Assembly (NCBI GenBank): GCA_027061805.1
Contig: JAMOWA010000011.1
Location: forward strand, 1 to 61,518
Source: Thermoanaerobaculia bacterium
GTDB lineage: Bacteria; Acidobacteriota; Thermoanaerobaculia; Thermoanaerobaculales; Sulfomarinibacteraceae
Direction of reading: 5' to 3'
DNA: 61,518 nt
The notes beneath the pieces are model-generated. The model made no database searches. It saw only the letters and a program-made list of their open reading frames with translations, and was not told the DNA's origin. This document shows, piece after piece, positions 1 to 8,628 of this stretch. The translations under genes were made by a program, and so were the position numbers. The first letter of the stretch is position 1, and the number at the start of each line of letters is the position of its first letter.

Positions 1-14
1 GGCGCTCCCCTCCC

Positions 15-153
15 TGTCATCCCGAGCGGAGGCCCGCAGGGCCGGAGTCGAGGGATCTCCCGGACGAAGCCGGAGTCGTCCGGTTCCGGGGGTGCTCCAC
101 GGACGGGGAGATCCCTCCACTCGCTCGCTCCGCTCGCTCGGTCGGGATGACAG
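15..153. repeat. Long imperfect inverted repeat (intergenic palindrome)
   Basis: The left arm begins TGTCATCCCGAGCGGA and contains GAGGGATCTCCC. The right arm contains GGGAGATCCCTC and ends TCGGTCGGGATGACAG. The arms pair with interruptions, so the transcript would fold into a long hairpin. The right arm also carries a CTCGCTCGCTCCGCTCGCTC run. Motifs of the GTCATCCCGAGCG type recur between genes in many GC-rich bacteria. No open frame of protein-like composition crosses it. A mobile or structural (REP-like) role is inference. Confidence 0.6.
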
Positions 154-163
154 TGTGGGAGTC

Positions 164-245
164 GGGGTCACGGCCGCGGTCACGGACAGGGTCACGTTCA
201 CGGACAGGGACAGGATCACGGTCGGGGTCGGGGTGAGGATCGGAG
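164..245. repeat. Degenerate GGTCACGG/CAGGG short repeats
   Basis: The stretch is a run of imperfect copies of GGTCACGG, GTTCACGG and ACAGGG(ACAGG), ending in GGTCGGGGTCGGGGTGAGG. A similar run appears in the opposite orientation at 32894-32925. In both places it lies about 60-75 bases from a TTCGTTTCACG motif, so the two parts appear to form one composite element. No gene is seen in positions 1-393. Confidence 0.55.
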
Positions 246-304
246 GGCACGGGCGGTTGGGTGGGAGTCGCACGGGTGGGGGGGTCGTCGCACCTTCCGT
301 CATC

Positions 305-340
305 CTCATTCGTTTCACGTTTCACGAACAACAGGGCGGG
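305..340 (+). repeat. TTCGTTTCACG module, copy 1
   Basis: The segment reads CTCATTCGTTTCACG then TTTCACGAAC, followed by an AGGGCGGG tract. The reverse complement of 32797-32828 reads CTCATTCGTTTCACGC and also ends CACGAAC next to GGGAGGGCGGG. A third copy with four 7-base units lies at 32971-33005. The shared ends and flanks show that these are related elements and not chance similarity. Confidence 0.6.
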
Positions 341-393
341 CGGAGCGTGCTACGATCGACCCATGGACGAGCCACCACCGGGAGGCCCCGGCC

Positions 394-1632
394 GTGACTG
401 AGCAGGTCGTGGCCGTCCTGGTCTGCCTTCTGGGCTCCGCCTTCTTCTCGGCCTCGGAGACGGCGCTCACCTCCCTGCCCATCACCCGGCTCGAGGCGCT
501 CCGGGAGCGTACCCGGAGCCTCACCCGCCGGGGCCTCGACCGCTGGGCCACGGCACCCCAGGAGCTGCTGATCACCATCCTCATCGGCAACAACCTGGTG
601 AACATCCTGGCCTCGGCCCTGGCCACGGAGATCGCACACCGCCTCACCTCCAGCGGCCCCCTGGCCCTTGCCGTGGGCGTCATGACCCTCGTGATCCTCG
701 TCTTCGGCGAGATCACTCCCAAGTCCATGGCCCAGATCCACGCCGAGCGGATCTCCACCCTGGTGGCCGGCCCGCTCTACCTCCTGGACCGGGCGCTGGT
801 GCCCGCCGTGTGGCTGCTCGGGGGGCTCACGCGGATCCTCACGCGGAACAGGACCGCGGAGGCCCCCGTCACGGAGAAGGATCTGCTCTTCCTCCTCCAG
901 CTCGCCCACCGCAACGCTCAGCTGGGCCAGGAGACCCGGCACATGATCGAGTCGGTGCTGCGCTTCTCCCGGACCGTGGCCCGCGAGGTGATGGTGCCCC
1001 GCCCCCTAGTCCGCACCGTGGACCGCTCCTGGAGCACGGAGGAGGTCCGCCGGGCCGTGGTGGCCTCGGGCTACAGCCGCTTCCCCGTGGTGGACGGTTC
1101 GCCGGACGCCATCGTGGGGGTCCTCCACGCCAAGGCGCTCCTGGGCCTGCCGGACGGCGAGTCCTGGACGCGCCTCATCGCCGAGCCGCTCTTCGTCCCC
1201 GAGACCCGGCTGCTGTCGGAGCTGCTCCAGGAGCTCCGCACCACGGGGCAGCATCTTGCCCTGGTCCTGGACGAGTTCGGCGGGCTGGCGGGAGTGGTCT
1301 CGCTGGAGGACGTCCTGGAGATCGTGGTGGGCGAGATCCAGGACGAGTTCGACAGCCGCCGGTCCGCCGGCATCGTCACGGAGCGCGACGGGTGGGTCGT
1401 CCCGGGCCACCTCTCGCTCCGGCGCCTGGAACGGCTGGTCCACCGTCCCCTGGAACCCCCCGACGAGGTGGACGTGGACTCCGTCGGTGGGCTCGTGGCC
1501 GCGCTGCGGGAGGAGGACCCCGGCCGGGCGACCGTCCAGTGGAACGGGCTCGAGCTGGAGGTGCTCGAGGAGGAGGAGGACCGGCCCCTCCGGATCCGCG
1601 TCACGCCGCTCAGCGGTCCCCGAGGCGCGTGA
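394..1632 (+). CDS. CNNM/CorC-family membrane protein (DUF21, CBS pair, CorC_HlyC)
   Basis: The 412-residue protein begins at a GTG preceded by GGGAGG at a good distance. Residues 1-170 are a DUF21 (CNNM) membrane domain with hydrophobic segments around 5-25, 55-75 and 90-115. The motif ASETAL sits in the first segment and FGEITPKS follows the third, both typical of the family. Residues about 195-310 are a CBS pair, and 325-405 form the CorC_HlyC domain. Family members are linked to Mg2+/Co2+ efflux or membrane-damage resistance; the old hemolysin C label is misleading. The 3' end overlaps the convergent glycosyltransferase by 23 bases. The substrate cannot be told from sequence. Confidence 0.88.
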   Translation: MTEQVVAVLVCLLGSAFFSASETALTSLPITRLEALRERTRSLTRRGLDRWATAPQELLITILIGNNLVNILASALATEIAHRLTSSGPLALAVGVMTLVILVFGEITPKSMAQIHAERISTLVAGPLYLLDRALVPAVWLLGGLTRILTRNRTAEAPVTEKDLLFLLQLAHRNAQLGQETRHMIESVLRFSRTVAREVMVPRPLVRTVDRSWSTEEVRRAVVASGYSRFPVVDGSPDAIVGVLHAKALLGLPDGESWTRLIAEPLFVPETRLLSELLQELRTTGQHLALVLDEFGGLAGVVSLEDVLEIVVGEIQDEFDSRRSAGIVTERDGWVVPGHLSLRRLERLVHRPLEPPDEVDVDSVGGLVAALREEDPGRATVQWNGLELEVLEEEEDRPLRIRVTPLSGPRGA

Positions 1633-3091
1633 ACACCCCCTCCGGGTGGAGGAGGTCCCGGCACCGCAGCGTCCTCAGGCTCCGGACCACCCTGCCGCCG
1701 CGGACGATCTCGATGGGTTCCCCCTCGACCACCTCGGCGAAGGTCTCCCGGAGCGCCTCGTCCACGCCCCGCTTGACCGTGACGAAGAGGACGTCCCGGC
1801 CCCTGAGCTCGTCCGGCGTGTACCAGTAGAGGGAGGCCAGCCCGTGCTTGCCCGGCTTCACGTGGGCCAGCCTCGTGGGCAGCTTCCCCTTCGAGAGGAA
1901 GGCGAAGAGGTGCACGTTGGTGTAGCTCTCCGACGCCACCAGCTCTCCCGGCGCCCGGCGCCGCTCGAGCTCCGCCATGATCTCCCGGTTGCCGATGACC
2001 GCCGCCAGCTTCTTCGTGGAGATGCGGTGCGGCCGGCCCCGGTACGACCACTCCAGCCCCACGAGCTTCTCGGGGTTCGCCACCACCCACCCCGCGGCCA
2101 GGCAGAGGGCCACGCCCATCACCGCCCCCGCCACCACCAGGCCCCGGCGCCAGCGGAAGCGCGTCACGGCCAGCAACGCCGCCGCCACCACGAGTCCGGG
2201 CCCGCCCCAGTGGGCCCCCACGCGCTCCCTGAGGGCCACCAGTCCGAAGAACACGAAGGGCATGGTGGTGGCCACCACGGCCACCCGCCACGTGGCCTCG
2301 CGGCGCCGCCATCCCCGCCACCACGCCACCGCCAGTGCCGCGGCCACGAAGGGCGTGGCCAGCAGCAGGTTGGCCCCGATGAACTCGCCCAGGTACTTCA
2401 GTCCGAAGGAACCGCCGCCGTGACGGCCCGCCAGCTGGAAGGTGATGTTGTCCCAGTGGTGGCGGGCGCCCCAGATCCAGACGGGCGCCGTCAGCACCAG
2501 AGAGAGCGCCCCGGCGGCCCATGGGACCGGCGTGCGGAGCTGCCGCCTCACGCCCGGGACCATCAGTGCCGGGAGGAGCGCCGGCAGCACGATCACCACG
2601 GGGAACTTGGCCAGGAAGCCCAGGCCCACCGCCACGCCAAAGCCCCACCAGGCCCTCTCCTCGCCCGCAGCGAGGGCTGCCGCGGCCCACGTGGCCCCGA
2701 GGTAGGCGGTGGCCATGGCAATGTCGGTGGACGTGTAGAAGGCCCCCAGGAAGAAGAGCGGCATGGCGTGGAGCACCGCGTAGGCCCAGGCCGCCTCCCG
2801 GTACCCCCCTCCCAGGCGCCGGACCAGCCCCAGCAGGAAGAGCCCGGCCAGGAGGCCGGACAGGATGGCGGGGGCCCGTACCGCCAGCCGCGTGTCGCCG
2901 AACACGGCGCGGGCCGGGATCATGGCCCAGATCACCAGGGGCGGCTGGTCGAAGTAGCTCCAGTCGGGGTGGCGCGAGCAGTCCCAGTAGTAGGCCTCGT
3001 CACCCGAGACGGGCAGCGATACCGCCAGGACCACGTGGAGGAGGAGGAAACCGGCGAGGAGCAGCCAGAACGTGCGCCGGGCATCCTCCAT
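1610..3091 (-). CDS. GT39/PMT-type glycosyltransferase (lipid-linked sugar donor)
   Basis: This is a 493-residue polytopic inner-membrane protein with about ten hydrophobic segments and a periplasmic C-terminal part. The first loop holds SGDEAYYWD with the acidic residue expected of GT-C enzymes, followed by YFDQPPLVIW, as in ArnT and dolichyl-phosphate-mannose transferases. The family transfers sugars from polyprenyl phosphate to lipid A, protein or other acceptors at the periplasmic face. It starts six bases after the stop of a GT2 gene that could make its donor, so the two probably work as a pair. The acceptor is unknown. The gene ends inside the last codons of the convergent CNNM gene. 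Confidence 0.82.
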   Translation of the reverse strand: MEDARRTFWLLLAGFLLLHVVLAVSLPVSGDEAYYWDCSRHPDWSYFDQPPLVIWAMIPARAVFGDTRLAVRAPAILSGLLAGLFLLGLVRRLGGGYREAAWAYAVLHAMPLFFLGAFYTSTDIAMATAYLGATWAAAALAAGEERAWWGFGVAVGLGFLAKFPVVIVLPALLPALMVPGVRRQLRTPVPWAAGALSLVLTAPVWIWGARHHWDNITFQLAGRHGGGSFGLKYLGEFIGANLLLATPFVAAALAVAWWRGWRRREATWRVAVVATTMPFVFFGLVALRERVGAHWGGPGLVVAAALLAVTRFRWRRGLVVAGAVMGVALCLAAGWVVANPEKLVGLEWSYRGRPHRISTKKLAAVIGNREIMAELERRRAPGELVASESYTNVHLFAFLSKGKLPTRLAHVKPGKHGLASLYWYTPDELRGRDVLFVTVKRGVDEALRETFAEVVEGEPIEIVRGGRVVRSLRTLRCRDLLHPEGVFTRLGDR

Positions 3092-3097
3092 GGCCGC

Positions 3098-3853
3098 TCA
3101 GCCCCGCAGCCGGCGCCGGAGGCGCCACAGCTCCCGGAGGGTCTCCGTCACGGTGGAGAGCTTCACGGTGGTGCTCCCCTTCTCGCGGGGGCGGTGGGTG
3201 ACCCCCACCTGGGCCCAGGTGAGCCCGGCCCGCTGGGCCCTGGCGTAGAGCTCGGCGTCGATCAGGAAGCCGTCCGAGTCCAGGTGCACCACGTCGAAGA
3301 ACGACTTCCGGAACAGCTTGAAGGCGCAGTTCACGTCCCGCATCCGCACCCCCAGCACCCACGACTGGAGCCTGTTGTAGGTGGCCGAGGTCAGGAGGCG
3401 GATCCAGGGGTCCTGGCGGTCCACGCGGTAGCCCGCCACCATGTCGTGGTCCGCCAGCAACGGGTGGAGCCTGGAGATCTCGTTCAGGTCGAACTGCGCG
3501 TCGGCGTCCGTGTAGAAGATGGCGTCGTAGCGGGCCTCGGAGAACCCCCTGATGAGGGCCTTCGTGTAGCCCTGGTTGGGCCGCTGGGTCGCGGCACGCA
3601 CCCTGGGATCCCGCTCGTGCCAGCCGGCGATGATCTCCGGGGTACGGTCGGTGGAGCCGTCGTCCACCACGATGAGCTCCCACCGGTCGCACTGGGCCTC
3701 CAGGGCCTCCACGGCCTCCTCGATGGCCAGCGGCAGGATCTCCTCCTCGTTGTAGGCGGGCATGACCGCGGAGAGCTCGGGGATGGGTTTCCCGCCGCCG
3801 TCGGCCTCCGTTGCCTCTGCAGAACGATCCGGGGGTGTCTCGGTGCCGTCCAC
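3098..3853 (-). CDS. GT2 family glycosyltransferase (polyprenyl-phosphate sugar synthase type)
   Basis: The 251-residue protein has a GT-A fold. SAVMPAYNEEE opens the nucleotide-sugar domain at about residue 28, VVDDGSTDRT is the next conserved loop, and YTDADAQFD supplies the DXD metal site. No long C-terminal membrane helices are present, matching DPM1-like enzymes that load a sugar onto undecaprenyl/dolichyl phosphate. The GTG start leaves a 25-residue low-complexity leader, so the true start could lie a little downstream. The next gene is a GT39 transferase, the class that uses this product. Sugar identity is not predictable. Confidence 0.85.
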   Translation of the reverse strand: MDGTETPPDRSAEATEADGGGKPIPELSAVMPAYNEEEILPLAIEEAVEALEAQCDRWELIVVDDGSTDRTPEIIAGWHERDPRVRAATQRPNQGYTKALIRGFSEARYDAIFYTDADAQFDLNEISRLHPLLADHDMVAGYRVDRQDPWIRLLTSATYNRLQSWVLGVRMRDVNCAFKLFRKSFFDVVHLDSDGFLIDAELYARAQRAGLTWAQVGVTHRPREKGSTTVKLSTVTETLRELWRLRRRLRG

Positions 3854-3865
3854 GCCGGGATTGTA

Positions 3866-4822
3866 TCAGCGCTCGCCGCGAACCACCGGCGTGGGCGGTT
3901 CCCGCCCCTCGAGAACGGCCTCCACGTTGGCCGCCACCAGGTCCGCCATGGCACTGCGGGTCTCCACCGTGGCCGAACCCACGTGGGGCAGCAGCAGGAC
4001 CCTGGAAAGCCCCAGCAGCCCGGGGTGGACCTCGGGCTCCCGCTCGTAGACGTCCAGCCCGGCCCCGCCCAGCCGGCCGGAGGACAGCGCCTCCACCAGG
4101 GCGGCCTCGTCCACCACGGGCCCCCGGGCCGTGTTGACCAGCACGGCCCCCGGGCGCATGAGGGCGAGGCGCCGGGCGTCCAGCAGGTGGTGTGTCGCGG
4201 GCGTCAGGGGGCAGTGGAGGCTCACCACATGGCTGGACGCCAGCAGCTCCTCGAGCTCCACCCTCCGGCCCGGGGCGCCGGACCGCTCGGTCCGGCTCGC
4301 GTACAGCACCTCCATGCCGAAGGCCGGGGCCCGCCGCGCCACCGCCTGCCCGATCCTCCCGAAGCCCACGATGCCCAGCGTCCTGTCCTGGAGCCCCATG
4401 CCCAGCAGGAGGGAGGGTTCCCACCCGTGGAACCCGCCCCGGCGGACCAGGGCGTCCCCCTCCAGGATCCGCCGGGTCACCCCGAGGATCAGGGCCCACG
4501 CGAGGTCCGCCGTGGCCTCGGTGAGCACGGCGGGAGTGTTGGTGACCCAGATCCCCCGGGCCCGCGCGGCCTCCAGGTCCACGTTGTCGTGGCCCACCGC
4601 GTAGTTGGCGACGATCCTCAGCGCGGGGCAGGCCTCCAGGACCCGGGCGGTCACCGGATGGCTCAGGAGGGTCACGGCCGCCGTGGCCGTGCCGATGAAG
4701 GCCGCCATCTCCTCCTCGCCCATGGGCCCCGGTTCCTCGCGCACGCGCACCGGCCAGCGGGCTGCCAGGCGCTCGAGCGCGCTCCCCGGCAGGGGTGCGG
4801 TCACCGCGATGCTGTCGCCCAC
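3866..4822 (-). CDS. D-isomer-specific 2-hydroxyacid dehydrogenase (GyaR-like)
   Basis: The 318-residue, NAD(P)-dependent cytosolic reductase has the Rossmann motif GIVGFGRIGQAVA at about 150. The catalytic set is present: Arg in NTARGPVVD, Glu in YEREPEVHP and His in LPHVGSAT. The family acts on glyoxylate, hydroxypyruvate or related 2-ketoacids, and the closest look is glyoxylate/hydroxypyruvate reductase. The GTG start follows immediately after the TAG stop of the upstream HEAT-cyclophilin gene, so the two are probably co-translated. It is too short to be PGDH with an ACT domain. Substrate is uncertain. Confidence 0.85.
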   Translation of the reverse strand: MGDSIAVTAPLPGSALERLAARWPVRVREEPGPMGEEEMAAFIGTATAAVTLLSHPVTARVLEACPALRIVANYAVGHDNVDLEAARARGIWVTNTPAVLTEATADLAWALILGVTRRILEGDALVRRGGFHGWEPSLLLGMGLQDRTLGIVGFGRIGQAVARRAPAFGMEVLYASRTERSGAPGRRVELEELLASSHVVSLHCPLTPATHHLLDARRLALMRPGAVLVNTARGPVVDEAALVEALSSGRLGGAGLDVYEREPEVHPGLLGLSRVLLLPHVGSATVETRSAMADLVAANVEAVLEGREPPTPVVRGER

Positions 4823-7231
4823 CTACCGGCCCTCCACGGGCGCCACGAACTCCACGAGCAGCTCCTCCAGGGGCGCCTCGGCGGTCTCCACCACGCGACC
4901 CAGCTCCTGGCCGTTCTCGTCCAGGACGAAGATGGTGGGGACCCTCTCGGCCCTTCCGCCGGCCAGGAGCGAGGCCGGCACGGCGGGATCCTCCACCACG
5001 AGGGTCCGGTCCACACCCACCAGGTGCAGCCGGAACCGGTCGCCGCCCACGGCCTCGAGGACCTTCACGAGGCGGGGCACCTCCCGCTCCGAGTCCGAGC
5101 ACCAGGAGCCCAGGACCACCACCACGTCGTAGGTTCCGGCGGCCCGCCGCAGTTGCGAGAGTGCCCCCCCGTCGGGCACGTACCCGTCGTGCTCCTTCTT
5201 CCAGCCGGGGAGCGTCGCGAGGTCGCTCCACCGGAGTTCCCCGGTCAGCACCGGGACGGGCGGCGGCGGTTCCTCTCCGGTGGCCGTCACCACCTTCCGG
5301 ATCACGTCACCCACCTGGAGCCGTTCGAGCACCTCGCGGCCCCGGACCACCTCGCCCAGGTTGGTGTACCGCCCCGTGAGGTGGTCCGCGGGCAGGAGGG
5401 TGACGAAGAGCTGGCACCCACCCGTGTCCGGGCCCGAGGTGGCAATCCCCACCCTGAACGAGTCGAAGGGCTCCAGCGAGATCTCGTCGGGGAGCACGAA
5501 GCCGGGACCACCCCAGCCATCCCCCCTGGGGTCGCCCCCCTGGACCACGAAGTTCGGCACCACCCGGTGGAAGGTCAGGCCGTCGTAGAACCCCGATTCC
5601 GCCAGCTCCCAGATCTCCCGCGCCGTGATGGGCGCGATGGCGCTGTCGAGGCGGATCCGCAGCGTCCCCCGCACCGTCACCAGGTCCAGCCAGTGGTCCT
5701 GCCGGCTCCACGCCACCAGGTCCCGGTACCACTTCAGGCCGTGCCGGCGTTCCCTGGGGGCCAGGGTGGCCTCCATCCCCAGGCGACGGGCCGTCCACAC
5801 GGCCCGGGCCTGCACCGACCAGTCCGGGTCCCCGGAGGCCAGCCGGAGGATCTCCGGGCGCTCCGCGGCCGGAGCCAGGGCCAGGGCCCGCCGGTAGGCC
5901 GTGGCCCGGGCGTCCGGGAGCTCGTCCCCGGACCAGCGTCTCGCCAGCTCCAGGAGACGGTCCACCGCGAGCCCTTCACCCCGGGCAAGGAGCAGGTCCA
6001 GTGCCTGCGCGCGGACGGCCGGGTCCGGCCTCTCCAGGAGGCCCAGGAGCACCTTCCGGGGCGGCAGGCGGTCGGCGGCGGCGGACGCCTCGAGCCACGC
6101 CAGCACCACGCCGTCGTCGGCCCCGAGCACCGTGGAGGCCACCGACGCCGCAGCCTCCCCCTGGAGGTGGGCGGAGGCCCGGGCCGCCGCACGACGCCTC
6201 CACGCCTCCGTGGAGCCCAGCCAGTCGCGGACCAGCGCGGCAGAGCCCCCGGAGCCCCGCCTGACGAGCGCCGCCAGGGCCTCGGAGGCGGGCCACGGCC
6301 CGGGGCCCTCCAGCAGCCGGCGCAACAGGCCGCCGTCGTCCACCTCGTCGTGCGCCCCGAGGGCCCGGACGGCCGCGATCCGCAGCTGGGGATGCTCCGC
6401 CTGTCCGGCTCCCTCCAGGAGCGCGGCCCGGGCAGCCTCCGGAAGGGAGGGCCCCCCACCGGCCAGGACACCGCATGCCGCGGCACGAACCCTCCAGTCC
6501 GGGTCGGCGAGGCCTGCCGCCAGCAGGGGAATGTCCCCGTCCTGCGGGCCTCCCCGCCCCAGCCCCCGGATCGCCGTGGCCCGGATCACGGGCTCCGGGT
6601 CCCGGGCCAGCCGTGCCAGGGCCTGCCGGTCGCCGGGCCCTCCGGCCCGGGCCAGCGAGTACGCCGCGGCCCGCCGCAGCAGCGGGTCATCACTGGCGGC
6701 ATGGCTGCGGGCCAGGGCCTCCCAGGTGCCCGCGGGCAGCCGCCAGAGGTTGGCCAGCCCGATCTCCAGCACGCCACCGTCCCGCTCCCTGCCGAGAGCG
6801 TCCACGACCTCCCGTGCCATGGCATCCCCCATCTGGGTGGCGGCCCAGACCGCACCGTGCCGCACCAGGGCCGAGGGGCTGCGGAGCACCGACCTGACGA
6901 GCGGTGCCGCGGAGGGCCCTGTCCGGCCTGCGGCCACCATCACCGCGTGCTGCACCGAGAGATCCCGGTCACGCAGGAAACGGGCGAGGTTGGCCACGTC
7001 CCTGGGGTTGGCGGCCACGGCGAGGGACCGGACGGCGAGCTCCCGGACGGCGGGATCGGGAAAGCCGAAGATCCCCCCCCGGAGGTCCGGGCTCAGCTCA
7101 CCCCGGTCCACCGCCTCGTACAGGCGCGCCGTGATCAGCTCCGACCCCGGAGGTCCGGCCGCGACCGGCAGGGACCCGGCGACCAGGACGGCGATCATGG
7201 CGAGGCCGACGACGGTCCTTCTTGCGTGCAT
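4823..7231 (-). CDS. Exported HEAT-repeat / cyclophilin / thioredoxin-like fusion protein
   Basis: The start at 7231 is chosen because GGAGGAGGG lies 6 bases upstream and the protein then opens with a Sec signal peptide (MHARRTVVGLAMIAVLVAG, cleavage near residue 25). About 802 residues. Residues 30-430 are HEAT-like helical repeats rich in R-AA-LG-GG patterns. Near 500-650 is a cyclophilin domain with FHRVVPNFVVQGGDP, keeping the catalytic Arg and the Gln, then QLFVT and HLTGRYTNLGEV. The last 130 residues look thioredoxin-like, with SWCSDSE where CxxC is expected (second Cys is Ser) and the cis-Pro motif VPTIFV. A periplasmic folding or assembly factor is likely; the partner is unknown. This order of domains in one chain is unusual. 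Confidence 0.8.
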   Translation of the reverse strand: MHARRTVVGLAMIAVLVAGSLPVAAGPPGSELITARLYEAVDRGELSPDLRGGIFGFPDPAVRELAVRSLAVAANPRDVANLARFLRDRDLSVQHAVMVAAGRTGPSAAPLVRSVLRSPSALVRHGAVWAATQMGDAMAREVVDALGRERDGGVLEIGLANLWRLPAGTWEALARSHAASDDPLLRRAAAYSLARAGGPGDRQALARLARDPEPVIRATAIRGLGRGGPQDGDIPLLAAGLADPDWRVRAAACGVLAGGGPSLPEAARAALLEGAGQAEHPQLRIAAVRALGAHDEVDDGGLLRRLLEGPGPWPASEALAALVRRGSGGSAALVRDWLGSTEAWRRRAAARASAHLQGEAAASVASTVLGADDGVVLAWLEASAAADRLPPRKVLLGLLERPDPAVRAQALDLLLARGEGLAVDRLLELARRWSGDELPDARATAYRRALALAPAAERPEILRLASGDPDWSVQARAVWTARRLGMEATLAPRERRHGLKWYRDLVAWSRQDHWLDLVTVRGTLRIRLDSAIAPITAREIWELAESGFYDGLTFHRVVPNFVVQGGDPRGDGWGGPGFVLPDEISLEPFDSFRVGIATSGPDTGGCQLFVTLLPADHLTGRYTNLGEVVRGREVLERLQVGDVIRKVVTATGEEPPPPVPVLTGELRWSDLATLPGWKKEHDGYVPDGGALSQLRRAAGTYDVVVVLGSWCSDSEREVPRLVKVLEAVGGDRFRLHLVGVDRTLVVEDPAVPASLLAGGRAERVPTIFVLDENGQELGRVVETAEAPLEELLVEFVAPVEGR

Positions 7232-7266
7232 CTGTGACCCTCCTCCCGAAATCCCACGTGACCCGG

Positions 7267-8022
7267 TCATGCCCCGTACTGGAGGCGGTCCCCGAGGACC
7301 GGGGGAAGGCCCGCCTGGTGGATCCGGCGGCGGGCCGCCTGGACGGGGTAGCCCACGCGGTAGTGATAGAGGCGCCGGCGCCCGTGGTCGTACACCGCGT
7401 AGGAGGCCGCCGGATCCCGGTCCCTCGGCTGCCCCACGGAGCCCGGGTTGATGAGGTACCGGCAGTCGGCCTCGAGGTCCAGCACGTTGCGGTGGCCCGA
7501 AAGCAGCCGGATCTGGAAGAGCTCGTGACCGTCCACCATCCGGGCCATGAAGATGGACGGGATGTGCGTGTGGCCGAAGAAGACCACGGTCGCCGGCGTG
7601 ACGGACAGGGCGTCCCCCGCGTCGGCCACCGAGAAGATGTACTCGTCCTCGTCCACCGGAGAGCCGTGACACACCACCAGGTCCTCCTCCACCTCGAGCG
7701 GACCAACGGGCAGAGTCTGGAGAAACTCGAGGTTCCGCGGGCTCAGGTGCTGGTGGGTCCAGTGGGTGGCCTCCCTGGCGTACCTGTTGAAGGTCACCGC
7801 CGACTCGAGCCCCGCGCACACCCGGTCGTGGTTCCCGCGAACGATCACGGCCCTCCGGCCCTGGGACCTGAGCCAGTCCACCACCTGGTTGGGCGAGGCC
7901 CCGTAGCCCACGGCGTCGCCCAGGAAGAGGATCCGCTCGAACTTCCTCCTGCGGGTGTGGCGGAGGACCGCCTGGAGGGCCTCCCAGTTGGCGTGGATGT
8001 CACTGAGGATCAGGTATCGCAT
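7267..8022 (-). CDS. Calcineurin-like metallophosphoesterase (YfcE/MJ0936 type)
   Basis: The 251-residue protein carries all expected metal-site motifs in order: SDIHANWEAL near residue 7, GDAVGYG near 36, GNHD near 63, CHGS near 118 and GHTHIPSIF near 150. Family members hydrolyse phosphodiesters or phosphomonoesters in the cytosol using two divalent metals. The start codon abuts the stop of aroK, so it is probably translated from the same message. Its substrate cannot be read from the sequence or from the neighbours. Length and motif spacing are normal. Confidence 0.88.
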   Translation of the reverse strand: MRYLILSDIHANWEALQAVLRHTRRRKFERILFLGDAVGYGASPNQVVDWLRSQGRRAVIVRGNHDRVCAGLESAVTFNRYAREATHWTHQHLSPRNLEFLQTLPVGPLEVEEDLVVCHGSPVDEDEYIFSVADAGDALSVTPATVVFFGHTHIPSIFMARMVDGHELFQIRLLSGHRNVLDLEADCRYLINPGSVGQPRDRDPAASYAVYDHGRRRLYHYRVGYPVQAARRRIHQAGLPPVLGDRLQYGA

Positions 8023-8538
8023 TCACGCCCCCGGCATGGCCTCGAGGATGAGCCGCGCCACCTGCTCCGGAGGCTCGTCCCCGGTGAGCTCCAGGTGGTG
8101 GTCGGCCAGGAGGTAGGCCGGGCGGCGCCGCTCGAGGAGCTCCCTGGCGGCAGCCGGGCTCCCGAACCTCGGCCGGTCCAGGTTCTTGCCGGGGAGCCTC
8201 GCGAGGATCGCGGGCCACGCAACGTCCAGGAAGACCGTCCACCCTCCCGCCGCGCGGATCATGGACCGGTTCCCCTCGGACACGAAGGTTGCGCCCCCCG
8301 TGGCCACCACGACCCGTGGCATCGCGACGGCCAGGCCGAGCTGCCGGGCCTCCTCCCGGCGGAACGCCACCTCACCGTGTCGGGAAAAAATCTCGGCAAT
8401 GCTCGCTCCCAGGGCCTCCGAGATCCTCTCGTCCAGGTCCACGCAGGGCACGCCCAGCGACCGGGCCAGAAAACGGGCCGCGGTGCTCTTGCCGCACCCC
8501 ATGAAACCCACCAGAAAGATCCGGGAGGACGTCTTCAT
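8023..8538 (-). CDS. aroK: Shikimate kinase
   Basis: The 171-residue P-loop kinase phosphorylates shikimate at O3 in the pathway to chorismate. The Walker A motif GFMGCGKST starts near residue 11. DLDERI at about 37 binds shikimate and Mg2+, FRREEARQL carries the substrate Arg, and ATGGATF is the glycine-rich loop. The LID-region Arg is in RPRFG. The length is standard. It lies between accC and the phosphoesterase. I recall aroK also being near pilQ and accBC in Geobacter-like genomes, though with other aro genes that are missing here. Confidence 0.93.
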   Translation of the reverse strand: MKTSSRIFLVGFMGCGKSTAARFLARSLGVPCVDLDERISEALGASIAEIFSRHGEVAFRREEARQLGLAVAMPRVVVATGGATFVSEGNRSMIRAAGGWTVFLDVAWPAILARLPGKNLDRPRFGSPAAARELLERRRPAYLLADHHLELTGDEPPEQVARLILEAMPGA

Positions 8539-8628
8539 GGTACCACCAGACTCCCCCGCAGCCCCTCCCGGAGGGACTCCGGCCCTCCGGCCTCCGGCAC
8601 GGTCTCCACCGGGCCCGGAGGGGAAGGC

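Noticed and set aside
1256-7237. A nearly 6-kb open frame on the plus strand
   Set aside because: It is antisense to a run of well-recognised genes, its translation is Arg/Pro/Gly/His-rich with no domain, and long antisense frames are expected at about 70% GC.
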